In this document: piece by piece, positions 1 through 5,285 of the stretch
Layout of the letters: every line of letters begins with the position of its first letter
How positions within the stretch are numbered: the stretch's first letter is position 1
Notes under the pieces: model-generated
The model's database searches: none
Told to the model about the DNA's origin: nothing
What the model saw: only the letters and a program-made list of their open reading frames with translations
Origin: JBGOUV01 sp041477815
GTDB lineage: Bacteria; Acidobacteriota; Terriglobia; Bryobacterales; JACQDG01
Length of the DNA stretch: 5,791 nucleotides
Reading direction: 5' to 3'
Assembly: GCA_041477815.1 (NCBI GenBank)
Contig: JBGOUV010000422.1
Span: 1-5,791 of the forward strand
Translations under genes and position numbers: made by a program

Positions 1-1
1 G

Positions 2-799
2 TTCACCTGGGCCTACTTCCGCCCGGCCGGCGTGATCGAGGTCACGAGCGGCGTCCGCCACGACGGCACGATCACCGCCTGGGACTTCCACAACTACAAC
101 TCCGGCTCCTCGGCTATCCGGACCTTATACGACATACCTAACCAACGGATCGAGTTCCATGCCGTAGCTTCGCCGCTGCGCCAGGGCTCCTATCGCGGCC
201 TGGCCGCCACGGCCAACCACTTCGCTCGCGAAACCCACATGGACGAGCTGGCCCACCTGGCGAGCCTCGACCCCCTCGAGTTCCGGCTCAAGAACCTGAA
301 GGACCCGCGCCTCCGCGCCGTCCTCCAGGCCGCCGCCGAACGCTTTGGGTGGGGCCGCTCCAAGCCCGCCGCCCAGCACGGCTGCGGCATCGCCGGCGGA
401 TTTGAGAAGGGCAGCTACATCGCCACCTGCGCCGAAGTGGTGGTGGAGGCCGGCGCCACCCGCATCGTACGCGTGGTGGCCGCCTTCGAGTGCGGCGCCG
501 TGGTCAACCCCGACCATCTCAAGAACCAGGTCGAGGGCTCCCTCATCATGGGTCTGGGCGGGGCGATGTTCGAGGCCGTCGAGTTTGAGAACGGCCGCAT
601 CCTTAACCCGCGCTTCTCCCGTTACCGCGTGCCGCGCTTGAGCGACACCCCGCCTATTGAAACCGTGCTCGTCGACCGCCAGGATCTTCCTTCGACAGGC
701 GCCGGCGAGACCCCCATCGTCTGCATCGCCCCGGCCATCGGCAACGCCATCTTCCAGGCTACCGGCCGCCGGCTGCGTTCCTTGCCGTTCCGCGCGTAG
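2..799 (+). CDS. Xanthine dehydrogenase/aldehyde oxidase family molybdopterin-binding subunit, C-terminal part (5' end outside window)
   Basis: This is the C-terminal 265 codons of a large molybdenum hydroxylase subunit. The frame is open to the left edge, so the true start lies outside the window. Enzymes of this family hydroxylate aldehydes, purines or N-heterocycles at a molybdopterin cofactor and pass electrons to Fe-S and sometimes FAD subunits. Visible support: the motif PLRQGSYRGLAATANHFARE at about residues 58-77, typical of the Mo-pterin-binding domain; the following HMDELA; the ECGAVVNPDHLKNQVEGS segment; and GAGE at 233-236, whose Glu (bases 707-709) aligns with the catalytic base of xanthine dehydrogenase. 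The C-terminus GRRLRSLPF is typical of isoquinoline 1-oxidoreductase beta-like (IorB) members. The substrate cannot be told from this part. The small Fe-S partner is not in the window and may lie upstream. It could be single-chain or part of a heterodimer or heterotrimer. Family is certain; subfamily is not. Confidence 0.93.
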   Translation, partial: FTWAYFRPAGVIEVTSGVRHDGTITAWDFHNYNSGSSAIRTLYDIPNQRIEFHAVASPLRQGSYRGLAATANHFARETHMDELAHLASLDPLEFRLKNLKDPRLRAVLQAAAERFGWGRSKPAAQHGCGIAGGFEKGSYIATCAEVVVEAGATRIVRVVAAFECGAVVNPDHLKNQVEGSLIMGLGGAMFEAVEFENGRILNPRFSRYRVPRLSDTPPIETVLVDRQDLPSTGAGETPIVCIAPAIGNAIFQATGRRLRSLPFRA

Positions 800-808
800 C
801 GCGCGTAG
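791..808 (+). repeat. 9-bp tandem duplication carrying the stop codon
   Basis: The 9-mer CGCGCGTAG occurs twice in tandem at 791-799 and 800-808. The first copy encodes the last two residues (Arg-Ala) and stop of the molybdenum hydroxylase subunit. The second copy keeps the frame, so a read-through ribosome would add Arg-Ala and meet a second TAG. GCGCG-TAG-CGCGC (792-804) can also pair as a 5-bp stem with a 3-base loop, but no T-run follows, so I do not call a terminator. Confidence 0.7.
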
Positions 809-818
809 CGCAAGAAGC

Positions 819-847
819 TTGGAGTGCTGGCCCGTTCGTGTTATAAC
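819..847 (+). promoter_or_regulatory. Candidate extended -10 promoter of the chitinase gene
   Basis: TATAAC at 842-847 matches the sigma-70 -10 hexamer in 5 of 6 positions. It is preceded by TGT (839-841), which gives the extended -10 pattern TGn. A weak -35 (TTGGAG, 819-824, 3 of 6) lies 17 bases upstream. Only 9 bases separate the hexamer from the ATG at 857, and no Shine-Dalgarno sequence is visible. A transcript from this promoter would start at or within a few bases of the ATG. The call is from sequence pattern only. Confidence 0.5.
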
Positions 848-856
848 TTCGGGCCT

Positions 857-2599
857 ATGCGTCCTACGTTATTCCTAATTCTGGCGATCTGCGCTCGCGC
901 GGTCGCTGCCACCAACTGCACCGGATCCGACTCCATCCAATGCCTTGCCGTCTCCGAGACTACGCAGTCCGGGACGAAGCAGGGCGACTACACCGCAACC
1001 TGGACCCAGGATGGGGCTTACGAGGTCCTCACCGAGCAGGACTCGACCTCCGGCCCTGCCAAGAAGCACTACGATCTGCTTCAACACACCTGGCAGTTCG
1101 ATGTAGCCTCGGGAACCAACTTCCTGCTCACCGTCCAGGCCTACCGCGCCGACACCGGCAACGACGGCGACAACTTTATCTTTTCCTTCTCCACCGATGG
1201 CGGGCAAACGTGGACCGACACGGTAACGGTCAACCAGGCCACCCTAGCCCAGTACCAATACAGTTTCCCGGGCAGCGCGAGCGGGCAGCTTCGCGTCCGA
1301 GCCGTGGACACCAACCGTACCGGCGGCCGCCGCAACCACGCCAGCCTGTACGTCGACCGCCTCTACGTCCAGCTCACTGCTTCCACACCGCCTCCGCCCA
1401 GCGCCAAAAGGGTTATCGGCTACTACACCTCCTGGAGCATCTACGCGCGCAATTACTTCGTTAGCAACATCCCGGCCGACCAGGTCACGCATATCAATTA
1501 CGCCTTCGCCAACCTTCAGCCTGACGGCCATGTGGTGACCGGCGACCCCTGGGCCGACACCGACAAGCCTTTCGGCAACGAGCCCGCCAACGCCACCTTC
1601 AAAGGCAACTTCCAGCAGCTCGTCCTACTGAAGAGCCAGCGTCCTGGCTTGAAGACCCTGATCTCGGTGGGCGGCTGGACCTGGTCCAATTACTTCTCCG
1701 ACGTGTTCGCCAACACCACCACCCGCCAGACCTTCTGCACCAGCCTGCTCGACTTCGTCAACCGTTACGGCTTCGACGGCGCCGACCTCGACTGGGAATA
1801 CCCTGGCAGCGCGGGCGAGGGTGACAACAGCTTTCGCTCCGGTGGCGTCGATGGACAGAACCTCATCGCCACCATGCAGCTCTGCCGTCCGGCCTTCGCC
1901 CAGGCCGGCAAGCTGATCACCGTCGCCGCTTCCTGCAATCCCCAAACCTACGAAGGCGAGATGAACCTGGGTGGTCTGACCCCGTACATCGACTGGTACA
2001 ACCTGATGAATTACGACTTGCACGGGTCTTGGAACTCGATCACCCACCATCACAGCCAGCTTTACCGGAACCTGGCCGACCCCGAAGCCTCGAGTCCTCT
2101 GCTGTCGCGCTTCAACGGCCACGCCTGCGTCTCGGGCTATCGGAACAATGGCGTCTCGTCCGACAAGCTGGTCCTCGGCCTGCCGTTCTACGGGCGCTCC
2201 TACGCCCACGTAAACCCGGCCTCCGGCGGCAATCCGGCGATCCTGGGTCTTTTCCAGACCTATAGCGGCGTCCCGCCGGGAACCTGGGACAGCTCCGGCA
2301 TCCGGGACTACGAAGATATCATCAAGAACCTGCTGCCCCTCGGGACCCGCGCCTACGACACCGCCGCCGCCGTCCCCACCTTCACCTGGAACCTGGGCAC
2401 GCTGGGCCTGGGGTTCCTGAGTTACGACGATCGCACCTCCGCGTGCAACAAAGGCGCCTACGCCCTCAACAACGGACTGGGCGGCCTGATGTTCTGGGAG
2501 TTCAGCGCGGACATCGAGAACCACCCGGAGTCGCTGGTCCGGTCGGCCTACTGCGGGGTGAACCCCACGGCCACCGGCTGCTCGTCGACCTGTCCCTAG
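857..2599 (+). CDS. Secreted GH18 chitinase with N-terminal beta-rich accessory module
   Basis: The 580-residue product is an exported glycoside hydrolase family 18 enzyme, expected to cleave beta-1,4 linkages of chitin outside the cell by substrate-assisted catalysis. Order: Sec signal peptide (about 1-18, hydrophobic LFLILAI, Ala-rich cleavage site); beta-rich module (about 19-177) with an Asp-box-like STDGGQTW at 112-119; proline linker (178-181); GH18 barrel (about 185-560). The barrel shows SVGGW (270-274), the catalytic DGADLDWE (307-314, acid/base Glu314), WYNLMNYD (380-387), GLPFYGR and GGLMFWEF (Trp547, expected in the -1 subsite). All key residues are intact. The region between GLPFYGR and the end of the barrel is long enough for a chitin insertion domain, which suggests subfamily A. 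The mature protein has ten Cys, including a CSSTC tail, so disulfides are likely. ATG 857 is chosen because it puts the signal peptide at the N-terminus; a GTG at 824 would add 11 residues. Activity on other GlcNAc polymers is possible. Confidence 0.96.
   Translation: MRPTLFLILAICARAVAATNCTGSDSIQCLAVSETTQSGTKQGDYTATWTQDGAYEVLTEQDSTSGPAKKHYDLLQHTWQFDVASGTNFLLTVQAYRADTGNDGDNFIFSFSTDGGQTWTDTVTVNQATLAQYQYSFPGSASGQLRVRAVDTNRTGGRRNHASLYVDRLYVQLTASTPPPPSAKRVIGYYTSWSIYARNYFVSNIPADQVTHINYAFANLQPDGHVVTGDPWADTDKPFGNEPANATFKGNFQQLVLLKSQRPGLKTLISVGGWTWSNYFSDVFANTTTRQTFCTSLLDFVNRYGFDGADLDWEYPGSAGEGDNSFRSGGVDGQNLIATMQLCRPAFAQAGKLITVAASCNPQTYEGEMNLGGLTPYIDWYNLMNYDLHGSWNSITHHHSQLYRNLADPEASSPLLSRFNGHACVSGYRNNGVSSDKLVLGLPFYGRSYAHVNPASGGNPAILGLFQTYSGVPPGTWDSSGIRDYEDIIKNLLPLGTRAYDTAAAVPTFTWNLGTLGLGFLSYDDRTSACNKGAYALNNGLGGLMFWEFSADIENHPESLVRSAYCGVNPTATGCSSTCP
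2596..2599. other. Interlocked convergent stop codons (shared CTAG)
   Basis: The palindrome CTAG contains both stop codons: TAG for the chitinase at 2597-2599 on the plus strand and TAG for rsmD at 2598-2596 on the minus strand. The two genes therefore overlap tail to tail by 4 bases. There is no room for a terminator between them, so each transcript probably runs into the other gene. Confidence 0.95.
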
Positions 2600-3126
2600 G
2601 CGGGTGTGCGGTAGAAGCTCAAGGCGCTATCGCCCTGCCGCAACACCCGCACCCGTCGCAGCCTCCCATACTCCGCCGCCAGCTCCACACGGCTGGCATG
2701 CTCGGCCACCACCAACTTCGGGCCCAGCTCGCCCAACGCCGCGAGCGCCGCTTCGTACTCCGCCGCCTCGCCGTACGGCGGGTCCAGAAATACGATATCT
2801 CCCACCACTGTCGTCACGGCCTCCGCAGCCGGCCCCACCACCACCTCCGCGCGGTCTTCCAACCCCAAGCTCGAGAGATTCTCCCGAATCGCCTTCACCG
2901 CCCGCCGGTCTTTCTCCAGGAATACGGCCCGCTCCGCTCCACGGCTCAACGCCTCGATTCCGACCGCCCCCGATCCGGCGTAGGCATCGACGAAGACCTT
3001 CCCTACCACCTCCCCGCCTAGCACATTGAACAACGTCTCCCGCAGCCGGTCACTCGTCGGCCGTACCGCCCGCCCAGGCAGGGTCTTCAACCTTCTGGAC
3101 CGAAACTCTCCTCCAACAATTCTCAA
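2596..3126 (-). CDS. rsmD: 16S rRNA (guanine(966)-N(2))-methyltransferase RsmD
   Basis: The 176-residue protein is a Rossmann-fold SAM-dependent methyltransferase that modifies G966 of 16S rRNA (E. coli numbering) during 30S assembly. Visible support: the family N-terminus MRIVGGEFRSRRL; RPTSDRLRETLFNVL (22-36); the SAM-binding motif I VDAYAGSGAVGIEALSRGA (46-64); an acidic residue at the end of the next strand (FLEKD, 69-73); and the catalytic DPPY (115-118), the N-methyltransferase signature. Its length is near that of the family (E. coli about 198). The start is TTG at 3126-3124. Five codons upstream there is an in-frame TGA (3141-3139), and the stretch between holds no ATG or GTG, so TTG is essentially forced. 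The start lies inside an octamer repeat array, 31 bases after the end of recG, with which it probably forms an operon. The frequent neighbour coaD is not downstream; the convergent chitinase is. Confidence 0.95.
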   Translation of the reverse strand: MRIVGGEFRSRRLKTLPGRAVRPTSDRLRETLFNVLGGEVVGKVFVDAYAGSGAVGIEALSRGAERAVFLEKDRRAVKAIRENLSSLGLEDRAEVVVGPAAEAVTTVVGDIVFLDPPYGEAAEYEAALAALGELGPKLVVAEHASRVELAAEYGRLRRVRVLRQGDSALSFYRTPA

Positions 3127-3152
3127 ATTCTCAAATCCTCAAATTCTCAAAT
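3121..3152 (-). repeat. Four tandem octamers spanning the rsmD start codon
   Basis: On the minus strand, four back-to-back copies read ATTTGAGA (3152-3145), ATTTGAGG (3144-3137), ATTTGAGA (3136-3129) and ATTTGAGA (3128-3121). The last copy contains the TTG start of rsmD. The array fills nearly all of the recG-rsmD gap and is AT-rich in a GC-rich window. In the three upstream copies the TTG reads TTG-AGR-ATT-TGA, a Met-Arg-Ile-stop minicistron whose TGA overlaps the next TTG by two bases. Confidence 0.9.
3137..3140 (-). promoter_or_regulatory. Possible Shine-Dalgarno of rsmD created by the variant octamer
   Basis: The only octamer that differs from the others contains GAGG (minus strand 3140-3137), a core anti-16S match. 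It lies 10 bases before the TTG start of rsmD. The other copies carry GAGA, a poorer match. The position is acceptable though slightly long, and it supports the TTG choice. Confidence 0.45.
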
Positions 3153-3157
3153 TCTTT

Positions 3158-5257
3158 TCACCCCACCTGCACCAGTCCATACCTCCGCTGCCAGTTCTCC
3201 TTGATGTATGTCACCAGGGTCCGCAAATCCTCCGCCGAGGGAGGATGGTCTATATACGCCGTAGCCTCGGTCCGGGCCGCCTCCAGCAATTCGCGGTCGC
3301 GCAGCAGGTTGGCGACGCGGAAGGCCGGGAGTCCGCTCTGTTTGGTTCCGAAAAACTCGCCCGGACCGCGGAGCCGCAGGTCCATCTCGGCGATCTTGAA
3401 TCCGTCCGTGGTCTCGATCATGGTGCGGAGCCGCTCGCGCGCCGTGTCGGTCAGCTTGCTGCTGACCAGCAGGCAGTAGCTCTGCTCGGCCCCGCGTCCC
3501 ACCCGGCCGCGCAACTGGTGGAGTTGCGACAGTCCGAAGCCTTCGGCGTGCTCTACCACCATTACGGTCGCATTCGGTACGTCGACCCCCACCTCGATCA
3601 CGGTGGTGGCCACCAGGACATCGATCCGGCCCGCCTTGAAGCCCTGCATGACTGCGTCCTTCTCGGCCGCGGGGAGCTTACCGTGCAGCAGCCCGATCCG
3701 CAGGCTGGGAAACACCCGCTCGGACAAGTGCTCGTACATCTTCTGGGCCGCCTTCATGGCCCGGGTCTCCGATTCTTCGATCACCGGATACACCACGTAG
3801 GCCTGCCTGCCGGCCCGCACCTGGCCCAGTACAAAACCCCACACCTGCTCGATGTGATCTTCGGTAAAGTGCCGCGTCTCGATCGGATGCCGCCCCGGCG
3901 GCAGCTCGTCGATGACCGACACGTCGAGGTCGCCGTAGATCGTCAGAGCCAGGGTCCGGGGGATGGGCGTGGCCGTCATGACCAGTACATCCGGGGTCCT
4001 GCCTTTCTGCAAGAGCTTCAACCGCTGGATGACGCCGAAGCGGTGCTGCTCATCGATAATCACCAGGCCCAGGTTCTTGAACTCCACGTCCCCTTCGATG
4101 AGCGAATGGGTACCAACCATAACATGGTATAGCCCGGCGGCGATGGCTTTCTTGATCGTGGCCTTTTCCCGGGGGGTCATCGATCCGCTCAGCATCGCCA
4201 CGACGTAGCCGGCCTTTTCCAGGAGGCGCTTGGAATACAAATAATGCTGGGTGGCCAGGATTTCGGTGGGGGCCATAAGGGCCACCTGAAAGCCGTTCTC
4301 CAGCGCAATGATGGCCGCCTCCAGGGCCACAATGGTCTTGCCGCTGCCGACGTCCCCTTGGAGGAGGCGATTCATGGGCTGCGGGTGGGACATGTCGGTG
4401 GCGATCTCCTTGAGCACCTTCTTCTGCGCCCCCGTCGGCTTGAAGGGCAGGATTTGTTTGATCTTCTCCCTGGCCCGGTCGTTCAACTCGAAAGCGATTC
4501 CCTCCACGGCCCGCGCCCGCCGCCGTTTCAGAGCCAGGCCGCACTCCAGGTAGAAGAATTCCTCGAAGATCAGCCGCACTTGCGGCGGCGTGCGGAACTC
4601 GTTCAGAACTCGGAGGTCGGTCTCGGCCGGCGGGAAGTGCGTCTCCCGCACGGCCACGGCCCGCGCCGGCAGTCCGAGGCGCGTGCGGATCGGGTCCGGC
4701 AGCGGGTCGTCGTCCAGGCGAACCTCCGCCAGCGCCCGGTTCATCAGCGTCCGGAACACGCGCGTGGTAATCTTCCCGGTCGCTTCGTAGATGGGGACAA
4801 TGCGTCCGGTATGCAGCCCCGCTTCCCCCTCCTCTTCCCGCGCCGTGAGAATCTCGAATTCCGGATGCAGGATGGACAGCTCGCCCGAGAAGCTGTCGAA
4901 CTCGATCTTGCCGTAGAAGGCGACCCGCAGACCGGGCTTCAGGATACCCTCCAGGTAATCGCCCCGGAACCACTTGCACAGCAGCACCCCGCGCGACCCG
5001 TCCCGCGCCCGCGCCTCGAACATCCGCACGGCGCTGTTCCGGAACCGCACCTGGCGAGCCGAGCTGATCTCGGCCACCACGGTAGCCATCTCCCCGGGCG
5101 CGAGCTGCGCGATGGGCTTCAGGTTGCCCCGATCCTCGTACCGGAACGGCACGTAATACAGGAGGTCCTCAACGGTGAAGATGGCCTTGGTTTCGAGCAT
5201 GGCGGCGCGGTTCGGACCCACGCCTTTCAGATACATGATGGAGGTGTGCAGATCCAT
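3158..5257 (-). CDS. recG: ATP-dependent DNA helicase RecG
   Basis: The 699-residue protein is a superfamily 2 helicase that remodels stalled replication forks and branch-migrates Holliday junctions and R/D-loops in the cytoplasm. Domains in order: N-terminal YLKGVGPNRAAML (about 9-20) leading into the OB-fold wedge domain (about 45-150) that contacts the DNA junction; HTGRIVPIYEATGKI (149-163); Walker A GDVGSGKT (301-308); MAPTEILA; DEQHRFG (402-408, the DEAH-like box typical of RecG); TATPIPRTL (428-436); VIEVGVDVP; QLRGRVGRG (581-589, motif VI); and C-terminal MDLRLRGPGEFFGTKQSGLP (625-644). Length is standard (E. coli 693). ATG 5257 begins MDLHTSIMYLKGVGP, the usual family N-terminus; the open frame runs further upstream to at least 5419, but the added Arg-rich residues do not look like RecG and would overlap the divergent gene. 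No strong Shine-Dalgarno is visible. It is probably first in a recG-rsmD unit. Confidence 0.97.
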   Translation of the reverse strand: MDLHTSIMYLKGVGPNRAAMLETKAIFTVEDLLYYVPFRYEDRGNLKPIAQLAPGEMATVVAEISSARQVRFRNSAVRMFEARARDGSRGVLLCKWFRGDYLEGILKPGLRVAFYGKIEFDSFSGELSILHPEFEILTAREEEGEAGLHTGRIVPIYEATGKITTRVFRTLMNRALAEVRLDDDPLPDPIRTRLGLPARAVAVRETHFPPAETDLRVLNEFRTPPQVRLIFEEFFYLECGLALKRRRARAVEGIAFELNDRAREKIKQILPFKPTGAQKKVLKEIATDMSHPQPMNRLLQGDVGSGKTIVALEAAIIALENGFQVALMAPTEILATQHYLYSKRLLEKAGYVVAMLSGSMTPREKATIKKAIAAGLYHVMVGTHSLIEGDVEFKNLGLVIIDEQHRFGVIQRLKLLQKGRTPDVLVMTATPIPRTLALTIYGDLDVSVIDELPPGRHPIETRHFTEDHIEQVWGFVLGQVRAGRQAYVVYPVIEESETRAMKAAQKMYEHLSERVFPSLRIGLLHGKLPAAEKDAVMQGFKAGRIDVLVATTVIEVGVDVPNATVMVVEHAEGFGLSQLHQLRGRVGRGAEQSYCLLVSSKLTDTARERLRTMIETTDGFKIAEMDLRLRGPGEFFGTKQSGLPAFRVANLLRDRELLEAARTEATAYIDHPPSAEDLRTLVTYIKENWQRRYGLVQVG

Positions 5258-5285
5258 GCGGGATCTTAAGTGTACAATGCGTCCT
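5258..5285. promoter_or_regulatory. 28-bp divergent promoter region between recG and the Gfo/Idh gene
   Basis: Two start codons face away from each other with only 28 bases between them. A 6-bp palindrome TGTACA (5271-5276) lies in the centre. On the plus strand it is part of TACAAT (5273-5278, 5 of 6 to the -10 consensus). On the minus strand it is part of TACACT (5274-5269, 4 of 6). Neither has a convincing -35, and any -35 would fall inside the opposite gene. Both mRNAs would have very short or no leaders if these hexamers are used. Confidence 0.4.
5273..5278 (+). promoter_or_regulatory. Candidate -10 hexamer of the Gfo/Idh gene
   Basis: TACAAT lies 7 bases before the ATG at 5286. The usual distance from -10 hexamer to transcription start would place +1 on or next to the A of the ATG. 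No Shine-Dalgarno precedes the ATG, consistent with a leaderless mRNA. No good -35 is present at 16-18 bases spacing. Confidence 0.45.

Noticed and set aside
811..821. CAAG-AAG-CTTG hairpin after the molybdenum hydroxylase gene
   Set aside because: A 4-bp stem without a T-tract is too weak to call a terminator.
824..856. GTG start 11 codons upstream for the chitinase
   Set aside because: It would put MLARSCYNFGP before the signal peptide, and its codons overlap the candidate -10 element. The ATG at 857 gives a standard signal peptide.
884..895. Possible lipoprotein box LAIC in the chitinase signal peptide
   Set aside because: Ile at the -1 position does not fit the lipobox, and an Ala-rich signal peptidase I site follows shortly after.
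1625..2524. 299-codon open frame antisense to the chitinase
   Set aside because: It lies opposite a gene with all GH18 catalytic motifs. Its product is Val/Gly/Ala-rich with no recognisable motif, as expected for a GC-rich shadow frame.
3113..3160. CRISPR-like array or rho-independent terminator between recG and rsmD
   Set aside because: The 8-base units have no spacers between them, and there is no stem-loop followed by a T-run in the transcribed direction.
3026..4132. 368-codon plus-strand frame across the 5' end of rsmD and the 3' part of recG
   Set aside because: It overlaps two well-supported genes on the other strand and crosses their junction. The product has no recognisable domain and no promoter or ribosome site.
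4050..4979. 309-codon minus-strand frame overlapping recG in another frame
   Set aside because: Same strand but different frame from an intact recG; low-complexity Gly/Arg/Pro product without motifs.
4244..5269. 341-codon plus-strand frame antisense to recG
   Set aside because: It mirrors the recG helicase and wedge coding region, and its composition (His/Gln/Leu/Arg-rich) is that of a shadow frame.
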